The notes under the pieces were generated by a model, which saw only the letters and a program-made list of their open reading frames with translations, was not told where the DNA came from and made no database searches. A stretch of 18,813 nucleotides of DNA from D37C17 sp964551815 (GTDB lineage: Bacteria > Fidelibacterota > Marinisomatia > SCGC-AAA003-L08 > D37C17). Positions within the stretch are counted from its first letter, which is position 1, and each line of letters starts with the position of its first letter. The DNA is taken from assembly GCA_964551815.1 (NCBI GenBank), contig CAZKEL010000050.1, positions 1 to 18,813 of the forward strand, given 5' to 3'. The position numbers and the translations under genes were made by a program. This document shows positions 1 through 7,238 of this stretch, one piece after another.

Positions 1-128
1 TATATTTTGGCACCACTTCCGGCTCCTTATGGATGAGTGATAATGAAGGAAACAGTTGGCGGCAAATTGCTGTGCACCTCCCCAGAATTTTAGCCGTTGA
101 AACGGGCGCCATTTTGAAAAAGGGTTAA
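1..128 (+). CDS. C-terminal end of a BNR/Asp-box beta-propeller protein (partial)
   Basis: An open frame enters from the left edge (first full codon at position 3) and stops with TAA at 126-128, giving about 41 residues. It reads YFGTTSGSLWMSDNEGNSW and then RQIAVHLPRILAVE. SDNEGNSW is close to the Asp-box S-x-D-x-G-x-[ST]-W of BNR/sialidase-type propellers, with Asn in the Asp position. The following LP-x-I-x-AVE strand is typical of the last blade of 'WD40/YVTN/BNR-like' proteins. These are a broad fold class and most members are not sialidases, so no enzymatic role should be read into it, even though a nonulosonate synthase lies downstream. The gene ends 204 bp before the next one, with the repeat array in between. 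Only the end of the gene is visible. Confidence 0.6.
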   Translation, partial: YFGTTSGSLWMSDNEGNSWRQIAVHLPRILAVETGAILKKG

Positions 129-332
129 GTGGTGAGGGTTGTTCGTTTTCATTACTATACGATGTACCAGTCGCTTCAATTGACAAATGACCAGTGACCA
201 ATGACAAATGACCAATGACAAATGACCAATGACAAATGACCAATCAATCTACACTATGTTACGATTGACAAGTGACCAATGACAAATGACCAATAATACA
301 AACTAAGATAGGACGAATTCAGGAACATAAAC
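129..332. other. Intergenic region carrying the left repeat element
   Basis: About 200 bp lie between the BNR gene stop and the neuB start. No reading frame of note is present. The stretch is filled mainly by the modular repeat at 158-293, then by about 40 bp leading to neuB with an AGGA ribosome-binding sequence near 321-324. No convincing sigma70 promoter was found. TTGACA occurs at 180 and 265, but both copies are part of the repeat and have no -10 at the right distance. Confidence 0.6.
158..293. repeat. Modular intergenic repeat, left copy, with TGACMAA heptamer array
   Basis: The core is a tandem array of a 14-bp unit, TGACAAATGACCAA, made of two related heptamers (TGACAAA and TGACCAA). 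Exact units sit at 202-215, 216-229, 230-243 and 280-293. Variants are at 181-194 (last base G) and 266-279 (TGACAAG first half), with a lone TGACCAA at 195-201. The array is interrupted by AATCAATCTACACT (242-255). TACGATGTA (158-166) lies 13 bp upstream of the first TTGACAA. The same modules recur at the right end of the window, so this is a dispersed family and not a one-off microsatellite. There is no spacer/repeat pattern of a CRISPR array. Function is unknown. Confidence 0.85.
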
Positions 333-1388
333 ATGCCCCAATTACAATTAGCAAATAAACATGTAGGTGATACTCATCAAACCTTTATCATCGCTGAGAT
401 TGGTATTAACCATCAAGGTGATGTTGAAATTGCTAAAGAACTTATTACCAAAGCAAAGGAATGTGGTGCAGATGCTGTTAAATTTCAAAAACGCAATCTC
501 ACCCGCATTCTCACAAAGGAAGGGATGGAAATGCCTTATGATAACCGTAACAGCTTTGGTAAAACCTACGGTGAACATAAAAAAATATTAGAACTTTCTG
601 AAGAAGACTACCGTAATCTCTTCCGGTTTTGTGCTGAGATTGAAATCATTTTCAGTGCCTCCGGGTGGGATGAAGACTCCATTGATTTTCTACATGAATT
701 GGGAATGGCTTTTTTCAAAATGGCCTCTGCCGACCTTACCAATCTCCCTCTTTTAGAACATACTGCTAAACTGGGTAAACCCATCATCTTGTCAACTGGT
801 ATGGCTGATTTGGAAATGGTAAAAGCTGCCTATACAACAGTTAAAAAATGGAATAATCAAATTGCCATTCTACAGTGTACATCCACCTATCCCACCGAAT
901 TTTCTGAATTGCATTTGAATGTGCTGCATACCTTTAAAAAGGAATTCCCTGAAGCAGTTATTGGGTATTCTGGTCATGAATTGGGAATTGCCATCCCCTC
1001 TGCAGCTGTGGCACTTGGCGCTCATCTTATTGAACGACATTTTACCTTAGACCGAACTATGAAGGGCGGTGATCATGCTGCCTCTTTAGAACCCCAGGGA
1101 TTTGCAAAATTAGTACGGGATATTCGTGCCGTTGAAAAAGCCATGGGCAGTGGAGAAAAACAAGTGCAGGAATCTGAACGGCCTGTTTTCAGAAAACTTT
1201 CCAAATCCATTGTTTCTTCAAAACCCATTAAATCAGGAGTACCAATCACCTCTGATATGCTCACCACTAAAGGGCCGGGGACGGGTATATCCCCTGCTAA
1301 ATTAGAACAGGTTATAGGAAAAACTGCCCTGAGAGATATATTAGAAGATGAAGTTATAAAGGAAGAGGATATTCAGTGGACGAGTTAA
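333..1388 (+). CDS. neuB: NeuB-family nonulosonate (sialic acid-type) synthase
   Basis: The 351-residue product has the two-part NeuB architecture. A TIM-barrel condensing domain covers roughly residues 15-275 (AEIGINHQGD at 21-30, STGMA at 154-158), and a C-terminal SAF/antifreeze-like domain covers about 290-350. The family condenses phosphoenolpyruvate with a hexosamine-type aldose to make a nine-carbon 2-keto-3-deoxy acid. H215 (GYSGHE) and H236 (ERHFTLD) match the metal-binding histidines of Neisseria NeuB. The position that I align with the substrate-contacting Arg314 of that enzyme is Gly here (TTKGPGTG, 311-318), so the exact substrate is uncertain (Neu5Ac, legionaminate, KDN or a 9-phosphate form). 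The ATG is preceded by AGGA with 8 nt spacing. The end overlaps the following phosphatase gene by 13 bp, which suggests coupled expression. The family call is firm; the product is not. Confidence 0.9.
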   Translation: MPQLQLANKHVGDTHQTFIIAEIGINHQGDVEIAKELITKAKECGADAVKFQKRNLTRILTKEGMEMPYDNRNSFGKTYGEHKKILELSEEDYRNLFRFCAEIEIIFSASGWDEDSIDFLHELGMAFFKMASADLTNLPLLEHTAKLGKPIILSTGMADLEMVKAAYTTVKKWNNQIAILQCTSTYPTEFSELHLNVLHTFKKEFPEAVIGYSGHELGIAIPSAAVALGAHLIERHFTLDRTMKGGDHAASLEPQGFAKLVRDIRAVEKAMGSGEKQVQESERPVFRKLSKSIVSSKPIKSGVPITSDMLTTKGPGTGISPAKLEQVIGKTALRDILEDEVIKEEDIQWTS

Positions 1389-1864
1389 TTGCCAAAGCTA
1401 AAAAAATTAAGTTTATCGGCACGGATATTGATGGAGTCTGGACGGATGCGCGTATGTATTTCACACCTGAAGGGGAATGGATGAAATCCTTTTCTACCTA
1501 TGATGGCATGGCTACAGCAATGTTGAGAAAAGCCGGGATTCCGGTAGCCATTTTAACGGGAGAAAACTCAGATATCGTAAAAGCCAGGGCAGCCAAGCTG
1601 CGCATTGATGAAGTCTATGTTGATGAACATGAAAAATTAAAACGGATTCGCTACCTTGCAAAAAAATATCAGGTGTCCATGGAGGAGATTGCCTTTATCG
1701 GTGATGATGTAAATGATTTGGAAGTCCTTGCTGAAGTGGGGCTTTCAGCTATGGCGGCTAATAGTCCAATCCTGGATAAATTCACTCCTGATTTTGTAAC
1801 TACCCGTCCCGGAGGCATGGGTGCATTCAGAGAGTTTACCGACTTCATTTTGAATTCAAAATAG
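1376..1864 (+). CDS. KdsC-type C0 HAD phosphatase (Kdo-8-P or nonulosonate-9-P phosphatase)
   Basis: The product is 162 residues, the usual size for cap-less KdsC-like HAD phosphatases that act as tetramers. HAD motif I is DIDGVWTD with D17 and D19, motif II is T61 in LTGEN, the motif III Lys is probably K88, and motif IV is GDDVND (109-114). The C-terminal tail RPGGMGAFRE matches the conserved KdsC tail. The start is GTG, supported by GGAAGAGG just upstream inside the end of neuB. In the family the substrate is Kdo-8-phosphate, or KDN-9-phosphate where the gene sits with a NeuB-type synthase, as in Bacteroides. Here it lies between a NeuB-type synthase and a WaaA-type transferase, so both readings are open. 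The overlap with neuB favours a nonulosonate 9-phosphate substrate (inference). Confidence 0.85.
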   Translation: MDELIAKAKKIKFIGTDIDGVWTDARMYFTPEGEWMKSFSTYDGMATAMLRKAGIPVAILTGENSDIVKARAAKLRIDEVYVDEHEKLKRIRYLAKKYQVSMEEIAFIGDDVNDLEVLAEVGLSAMAANSPILDKFTPDFVTTRPGGMGAFREFTDFILNSK

Positions 1865-1867
1865 GAG

Positions 1868-3133
1868 ATGCTGATATATTTTTTCTACCTGCTCCTCTCC
1901 CCTGTTCTTTGGGGACTCCTTCCTCTCATTGCCTTGTTTCACCCGAAAGCCAGACATCATTTATTTCACCAAAAACGAAGTATAAAACAGGCTTTGGCTA
2001 AATATGTTTTGGTAAACAAAAAAGTCGTTTTGGTACATGCTGCTTCCAAGGGTGAATATGAGCAGATACTTCCTTTTTTACGGCTCATTGACAGAGATAA
2101 TTTTTTTTTATTGCTCACCTTTTCCTCCCCTACACTTTATGAGGAAGCTCTAAAAAATGAGTATTCAGATACAGCCTGTTACCATCCATTAGATTTCCCC
2201 TGGGCTGCTCGTTCCTTTTTCTCTAAAATGGACTTTGCATACTATATTATCACCCGCAATGATCTCTGGCCCCACCATATCATCACTGCCAATAAAATGA
2301 ACCTCCAAACTGTATTGGTGAATGCAAACTTTTACCGAAAAAGCCACTATTCTGAAGGGATGCAGGGCTATTTCTTTTCCTTTCTTTTAAAACACTTTCA
2401 CATGATTACTACCAGTTCCACCCGCTTAAAAAACAACTTAAGTAAAATCACCAATGAGGACAAAGTTACAGTTACCGGAGACAGCAGGTTAGACAGGGTA
2501 ATTGACAGGAAAAGGGGCAATACCGGCAGACAGCTTCCGGAAAGTTTTAAAACCTCCCAAACCCTCATTTTGGGCAGTATCATCTCCTCTGATTACCCCA
2601 TTATTATGGAAGGATTAAAACAAGCGTATCCCGCCGGGGATGACACTCTCAAGGCAAAAAACCAAAAGTTGATTATCGTTCCCCATGAGACGGATCATTC
2701 AACAGTTTCACAAATATATACTCTGATGAAAAAAAACCATTTTACTCCGAAATTTTACACCAAGGGAAACCTTAATGCTGATTGCAACTCTGTCATCATA
2801 GACACGGTGGGAATTCTGCCGGAACTATATGCCTATTCTGACTTGGCCTACATTGGAGCCGGTTTTGGGGCAGGGGTTCATTCAGTTATTGAGCCTGCTG
2901 TTTATTATAATATTATTAGCCACGGTCCTAATTATCACATTGTTGATTTTGCAGTAGAACTACAGGAGGCTCACCTTTCGTTCTGTATTGAATCTGCTGA
3001 TGATTTTTCCCGATACCTTGCCCTATTAGACCAAGGTGAAAAATTTTCCTCTCTGAAAAAAGATATGGAATCATTTGTCAACGGGAAGGAAGGGGCAGCA
3101 GAAAAAATACGGGACGCTCTGTTTAATGGTTAA
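1868..3133 (+). CDS. waaA: WaaA-type 3-deoxy-D-manno-octulosonic acid (Kdo) transferase
   Basis: The product has 421 residues, normal for WaaA/KdtA, which adds Kdo from CMP-Kdo to lipid A precursor at the inner face of the inner membrane. It begins with a hydrophobic membrane segment (residues 2-24). It then has HAASKGEYEQ (57-66), equivalent to the ASxGE motif, with E63 as the likely catalytic base. RNDLWPHH (130-137) replaces ETELWPN, VNANFYRKS (151-159) replaces the VNARLSxRS motif, and TGDSRLDR (203-210) follows. The donor-side motif GAGFGAGVHSVIEP (330-343) resembles the Bacteroidetes type (GGFGVGIHNxLE) more than the E. coli type. The ATG is forced by an in-frame stop two codons upstream. 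The AGGAG abuts the start codon with no spacer, so initiation may depend on coupling to the preceding gene. A role in transferring a different keto-sugar cannot be excluded. Confidence 0.88.
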   Translation: MLIYFFYLLLSPVLWGLLPLIALFHPKARHHLFHQKRSIKQALAKYVLVNKKVVLVHAASKGEYEQILPFLRLIDRDNFFLLLTFSSPTLYEEALKNEYSDTACYHPLDFPWAARSFFSKMDFAYYIITRNDLWPHHIITANKMNLQTVLVNANFYRKSHYSEGMQGYFFSFLLKHFHMITTSSTRLKNNLSKITNEDKVTVTGDSRLDRVIDRKRGNTGRQLPESFKTSQTLILGSIISSDYPIIMEGLKQAYPAGDDTLKAKNQKLIIVPHETDHSTVSQIYTLMKKNHFTPKFYTKGNLNADCNSVIIDTVGILPELYAYSDLAYIGAGFGAGVHSVIEPAVYYNIISHGPNYHIVDFAVELQEAHLSFCIESADDFSRYLALLDQGEKFSSLKKDMESFVNGKEGAAEKIRDALFNG

Positions 3134-3836
3134 ATTGCATCTATATTATTGCCTCCTTTTTATAGTCAGTCTTAAAGCAGCCCCTTTCGACGGGGAGGTT
3201 TTGAAATATACTGCTGGTTTCCGTTTTTTGCCTGCAGGCTATGCTGAACTTTCTTTAAAATCTGATTCGCTAAACGGGGAATTGGTTTATCGGCAGACCA
3301 CAAAAGTTTATACCAATTCATTTATTGATGCCGTGTATAAAGTGAGAGATGAAATTCACTCTTGGGTGCATCCTGAATCATTTTCATTACTTAGAATTCA
3401 ACAGAGAATAAGGGAAGGAAGCTATCAAAGAAACCATGAAGCCCTCATTTTGGGAGATAGTCTGGCAGTCTCAGGAAAGAGCAGAAGAGTTATTCCCGGC
3501 AAAGTATTTGAACCGACTGCTTTCATTTATTATTTGCGCACCCTCCTCCTGACCCCCGGAGAGAGTTATACTTTTCTATCCTATGGAAGAAAGAAGGTGA
3601 AAAAAGTAGAAGTTAATATCACCGGTAAGGAAGCCGTTCAAGTCCCGGCGGGATATTTTAAATGTTTACGCATTGAGCCGGTGTCAGCAGACGGGACTCC
3701 CCTTTTGAAAAATAACGGTGAGATGCGGGTCTGGTTGTCAGATGACACGCACAAACTTCCCGTTAAAATTGAACTGAAAACCAATGTGGGGAACCTTGTA
3801 ATGAAATTGAAGGAAGTTACCACTTCCGAATACTAA
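3126..3836 (+). CDS. Exported DUF3108 protein
   Basis: This is best started at the ATG at 3126, which gives 236 residues opening with a signal peptide (MVKLHLYYCLLFIVSLKA, cleavage probably before APFDGE). An earlier in-frame ATG at 3075 would place 17 charged residues ahead of the signal sequence and lie deep in waaA. The chosen start overlaps waaA by 8 bp. The mature part shows the DUF3108 pattern: GEVLKYTAGFRFLPAGYAEL near the N-terminus, a central beta-rich section, then VPAGYFKCLRIEP and a final MRVWLSDDTHKLPVKIE segment. The domain is found in periplasmic or outer-membrane-associated proteins of Gram-negative bacteria and has no settled biochemical role. Its coupling to waaA suggests an envelope function, but that is inference. 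Confidence 0.85.
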   Translation: MVKLHLYYCLLFIVSLKAAPFDGEVLKYTAGFRFLPAGYAELSLKSDSLNGELVYRQTTKVYTNSFIDAVYKVRDEIHSWVHPESFSLLRIQQRIREGSYQRNHEALILGDSLAVSGKSRRVIPGKVFEPTAFIYYLRTLLLTPGESYTFLSYGRKKVKKVEVNITGKEAVQVPAGYFKCLRIEPVSADGTPLLKNNGEMRVWLSDDTHKLPVKIELKTNVGNLVMKLKEVTTSEY

Positions 3837-3863
3837 ATTATATTTATCAATCAGGAGCCAAAT

Positions 3864-4238
3864 TTGCAGGAAGCCGAATCATCAATCAATACCCTCTCAC
3901 CCACCAAGGATGAACGAAATTGGGCTATGCTTTGCCACTTCAGTGCTTTTTTGGGGTGCATCATCCCCTTTGGCAATATCATAGCACCCCTCATCATTTG
4001 GTTGAGCAAAAGAGAAGAAAGGCCTTTTGTTCGAGATCAGGGTAAAGAAGTATTAAACTTCCAAATCAGTATGGTGCTGTATTTTATCATTGCTGGCGTG
4101 TTATGTATTTTTCTCATCGGCATCCCTATTCTTATAGGACTTGCTATTTTTGAGTTTATTTTTATTATTGTCGGTGGAATCAGATCAAATGACGGAGAAC
4201 TATACCGCTATCCCATCACCATCCGATTCTTGAATTAA
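3864..4238 (+). CDS. DUF4870 small integral membrane protein
   Basis: The product has 124 residues and starts with TTG. The start is supported by AGGAG at 3853-3857 with a 6-nt spacer. It carries the DUF4870 signature: NWAMLCHFSAFLG (about 19-31), an apolar segment through IIPFGNIIAPLIIWL, the charged turn KREERPFVRDQGKEVLNFQ, and two further membrane helices ending in a short basic/aromatic tail (ELYRYPITIRFLN). Members are small proteins with three to four membrane passes and of unknown function, often called Tic20-like. It sits 27 bp after the DUF3108 gene and 10 bp before the lipid kinase, so all three are probably cotranscribed. Confidence 0.88.
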   Translation: MQEAESSINTLSPTKDERNWAMLCHFSAFLGCIIPFGNIIAPLIIWLSKREERPFVRDQGKEVLNFQISMVLYFIIAGVLCIFLIGIPILIGLAIFEFIFIIVGGIRSNDGELYRYPITIRFLN

Positions 4239-4248
4239 TCCATTCACC

Positions 4249-5139
4249 TTGAAATATGTAATTACTGTAAATCCCCATGGGGGAAAGAAACTGGGTCCTC
4301 GGTTATTAAACCGGGTAAAACCCCTCTTTGAAGCTGAAAATGTTGAGCTTTTCGTTATTGAAACCACCTATGCGGGCCATGCTCAGGATCTTGCCCATCA
4401 ATTAGACTTTTCCCTCTTTGATGGATTTCTTGCAATTGGAGGAGACGGCACCCTGCATGAGGTAGTAAACGGGATGCTCTCCCGTCCGGATCAGCAACGG
4501 ATTCCCATTGGTATCATCCCGGGAGGTTCTGGAAATTCCTATATGCATGATTTGGAACTTACTGATCCCATAAAGGCAGCAAAGGCAATTATCAGAGGGA
4601 AAACTCTGGCAGTTGATGCCGCTCAGGTACAGGTGAATCATGTTACCAAATATGCCATCAATGTGATTGGTTGGGGTATGGTAACAGATGTGGGGAGAAA
4701 TGCAGAACGCCACCGCTGGCTGGGAACCAACCGCTATACAATAATATCAGTAATTGAAGTATTCAGACAAAGAATCCGGTCGGCAGCTTTGATTCTTGAT
4801 GATAAAAAAATTGAGGATGAATTTACCTTTATCATTGCCTGTAATTCTATTCACGTGGGCAAGGGAATGCAAATGGCACCGAAAGCAAAATTAGATGACG
4901 GCATCATGGATATTATTGTGGTGCGGGCAGGAGTGAGCAGAAGCCGTCTATTCCAAATTCTGCCTAAACTTTTTAAAGGAACGCATATTGAAGAACCGGA
5001 AGTTGAATACTACCAGAGTTCTGAATTTTCACTCATTCCCCAGAAAGATGAGATATTGAATATTGATGGAGAGATGCTGGGGTCAACACCTATAACCGTA
5101 AAAATGCTGCCAAAGGCAATCGAGATTTTTCATGATTAA
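4249..5139 (+). CDS. DgkB/YegS-type diacylglycerol or lipid kinase
   Basis: The 296-residue protein has the DAGK catalytic domain at the N-terminus. VNPHGGK (7-13) is the phosphate-binding entry strand, GGDGT (64-68) is the nucleotide-binding motif, and GGSGNSYMHDL follows near 100. The second domain carries GKGMQMAPKAKLDDGIMDI and a C-terminal IDGEMLGSTPI strand, as in YegS and DgkB. The family phosphorylates diacylglycerol or related lipids with ATP at the cytoplasmic side of the membrane. The start is TTG at 4249. An in-frame stop at 4231-4233 rules out a longer form, and no strong ribosome-binding sequence is seen, so translation may follow from the DUF4870 gene 10 bp upstream. The end overlaps the ABC ATPase by 8 bp. 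The exact lipid substrate is not evident. Confidence 0.9.
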   Translation: MKYVITVNPHGGKKLGPRLLNRVKPLFEAENVELFVIETTYAGHAQDLAHQLDFSLFDGFLAIGGDGTLHEVVNGMLSRPDQQRIPIGIIPGGSGNSYMHDLELTDPIKAAKAIIRGKTLAVDAAQVQVNHVTKYAINVIGWGMVTDVGRNAERHRWLGTNRYTIISVIEVFRQRIRSAALILDDKKIEDEFTFIIACNSIHVGKGMQMAPKAKLDDGIMDIIVVRAGVSRSRLFQILPKLFKGTHIEEPEVEYYQSSEFSLIPQKDEILNIDGEMLGSTPITVKMLPKAIEIFHD

Positions 5140-5893
5140 ATTAAGTAATGTAACTAAACAATTCAGCAGCGGGAGAAAATTTACAAATCCTCTGAGTCCT
5201 GCCGAATCTGTCACCGCCGTTGATCAGGTCAGTTTTGAATGCCAACCTGGAAAAATTTTTGGACTTATTGGACCTAATGGTGCTGGCAAAACCACCACCC
5301 TCAGAATGATTGCCACCATGCTGAAACCTTCCACGGGAACCATTCAACTGGCAGGCTATGATGTTGAGAAATCTCCCTTAGAAACCCGGCAGAAATTAGG
5401 GTTTCTCAGCTGCAATACAGGTTTATATGACCGTCTCACTGCGGAAGAAATGGTGAAGTATTATGCCGACCTCTACGGAATGGAAAAAAAAGAATATACC
5501 GAAAGGAAAGATGAATTGTTTTCCCTCCTTGACATGCATGCCTTTGCAGACCGACGCATCAGTAAACTCAGTACCGGTATGAAACAGAAAGTGAATATTG
5601 CCCGGACTGTCATTCATAATCCCGATGTAGTTATTTTTGATGAACCAACCTCAGGTCTGGATGTACTCACTTCAAAAAATATTGTGGAACTGATCAAACG
5701 CTGTAAAGATGAAGGAAAGACGATAATTTTCTCCACCCATCGCTTCGGAGAACTAAAGCTGCTTTGTGATGATATTGCCATTATACATAACGGTAAACTT
5801 TTTTACAATGGCACCTATGCAGAATTTGAGGCTAATATGAAAGAAGAAACTCTGGAAGAAGAGTTCATCCGCTTAACGGAAGAAACTGCATGA
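5132..5893 (+). CDS. ABC transporter ATP-binding protein, NatA-like
   Basis: The product is a 253-residue stand-alone ATPase subunit. Walker A is GPNGAGKT (47-54), the ABC signature is LSTGM (146-150), Walker B is VVIFDE (166-171) followed by the D-loop SGLD, and the switch histidine is H203 (STHR). The LGFLSCNTGLYDRLT section, lacking a Gln at the usual Q-loop position, is of the kind seen in NatA-type ATPases. It starts inside the lipid kinase gene (8-bp overlap) and shares ATGA with the permease gene (4-bp overlap), so the three are translationally linked. It would power the following NatB-like permease. B. subtilis NatAB exports sodium, but many relatives have other or unknown substrates, so substrate is left open. 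Confidence 0.93.
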   Translation: MIKLSNVTKQFSSGRKFTNPLSPAESVTAVDQVSFECQPGKIFGLIGPNGAGKTTTLRMIATMLKPSTGTIQLAGYDVEKSPLETRQKLGFLSCNTGLYDRLTAEEMVKYYADLYGMEKKEYTERKDELFSLLDMHAFADRRISKLSTGMKQKVNIARTVIHNPDVVIFDEPTSGLDVLTSKNIVELIKRCKDEGKTIIFSTHRFGELKLLCDDIAIIHNGKLFYNGTYAEFEANMKEETLEEEFIRLTEETA

Positions 5894-7089
5894 ATCGCAT
5901 TGTCACAATATTTAAAAAGGAATTAATAGATACAGTTCGAGACAGAAAAGCCATGTTCTTCATGCTGGTTTTTCCTATGCTTGTTTTTCCCCTGTTGATT
6001 GGCGGTGTCACCAGTATTCAGCTGAAAATTATGGAAAAGGAACAGGAAAAACAGCTAAAAGTAGCCATCGTAGGGAAATCTTTTCCTGCAGAACTAACCA
6101 GAGTTTTTCTGGCTGATACCAGTATTGAAATACTTAAAGCCACCTCTTTTGAAGAAGCAGATTCCCTCATTAAATTGGACAGTTTAGACATTGCCCTTGG
6201 CGCAGAAACAGGCTTTAATTCAAATATTACCTCTAATAAGAGCGGGGTTATTCATCTTCATTTTAAAACAGAAGATGAGATGGTAAAGATTATTAAAAAG
6301 AGAATCAGTGGAAAGATAGAAGCGTATGCCCAAAATATTCGGTTGGAGCGTCTGACTGCATTGAAATTAACTGAAGAATTCTCTGACCCTGTTAGCATTG
6401 TAGAAACTGACCTGGCAACTGCCCGGGAAAGGCTGGGGAAAACTATTGGGGGAATGCTTCCCTACATTTTTATTCTATTTTGTTTTATGGGTGCAATGTA
6501 TCCTGCCATTGATTTAGGTGCTGGTGAAAAAGAACGAGGCACTCTGGAAACTTTACTGGTTGCTCCTGCATCCCGTATGGAAATATTGTATGGAAAATTT
6601 GGGGTTATTACTCTTTCAGGATTATTATCTTCAGTAGTATCATTGTTGGGGATTTTTGTGAGCCTGCAGTTTGTAGATGAAATCCCACCCGAACTGCATG
6701 CCATTGTATCTGATATTTTACAGCCGTCAACAGTAATATTGATAATGTCTCTAATGATACCTATAACTTTATTGTTTGCTGCCTTGTTGCTAATTTTATC
6801 AATTTATGCCAAATCATTCAAAGAAGCCCAAAGTATCATTACACCCTTAAATATTGCCGTTATATTCCCGGTGTTAATTGGCAGTCTGATACCCGGTATT
6901 CATTTAAATATTACCACTGCCATAATTCCGATTATCAATGTATCTCTTGCCTGCAAGGAAGCCATTGCAGGTACAGGAGACTTTCTACCATTCAGTCTGG
7001 TGTATATTTCTTCCTTTCTCTATGCTTTCGTGGGAATTTATGCCTGCAGCAAATGGATTCAGAAAGAAAATATTATTTTTAGAAACTAA
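5890..7089 (+). CDS. ABC-2 type permease, NatB-like
   Basis: The product has 399 residues with the NatB layout. There is one membrane helix near the N-terminus (about 22-43), a large outside domain (about 45-185), then roughly five further membrane helices (about 188-208, 236-260, 279-305, 322-345, 368-387). The conserved GEKERGTLETLLVAP segment (212-226) between the second and third helices is the coupling region typical of ABC-2 permeases of this group. The outside domain contains no recognisable catalytic motif. The ATG overlaps the stop of the ATPase gene (ATGA). It is the last clear gene of the + strand block and stops 186 bp before a scaffold gap. Function as the membrane half of an exporter is well supported; the exported substrate is unknown. 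Confidence 0.92.
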   Translation: MNRIVTIFKKELIDTVRDRKAMFFMLVFPMLVFPLLIGGVTSIQLKIMEKEQEKQLKVAIVGKSFPAELTRVFLADTSIEILKATSFEEADSLIKLDSLDIALGAETGFNSNITSNKSGVIHLHFKTEDEMVKIIKKRISGKIEAYAQNIRLERLTALKLTEEFSDPVSIVETDLATARERLGKTIGGMLPYIFILFCFMGAMYPAIDLGAGEKERGTLETLLVAPASRMEILYGKFGVITLSGLLSSVVSLLGIFVSLQFVDEIPPELHAIVSDILQPSTVILIMSLMIPITLLFAALLLILSIYAKSFKEAQSIITPLNIAVIFPVLIGSLIPGIHLNITTAIIPIINVSLACKEAIAGTGDFLPFSLVYISSFLYAFVGIYACSKWIQKENIIFRN

Positions 7090-7238
7090 CCTATTTAAAA
7101 GGGGTAATCAGGGAATTGGAATCGCCATTTTCTTCCGTATTATCCTTCTGTTTCTACTCATGAATTTAATTTGGAATCATGCTTCTTTGAGAAGGAGACC
7201 ATTTAGCTCACCTTTCCATTTATGTGCTGGAAGTAACC

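Noticed and set aside
1..128. Sialidase acting with the NeuB-type synthase
   Set aside because: Asp-box propellers are mostly not sialidases, and no catalytic part of the protein is in view.
181..293. CRISPR array
   Set aside because: Units are 7/14 bp and directly adjacent, with no unique spacers and no cas genes in the window.
180..309. TTGACA hexamers (180, 265) as -35 boxes of a neuB promoter
   Set aside because: They are part of the repeat unit, and no -10 hexamer occurs at 16-18 bp. TAAGAT at 304 is 19 bp or more from the nearest TGACA-type hexamer and matches poorly.
4852..4857. CACGTG inside the lipid kinase gene as a second parS site
   Set aside because: The flanks (TT on one side, GG on the other) break the parS palindrome; only the 6-bp core matches.
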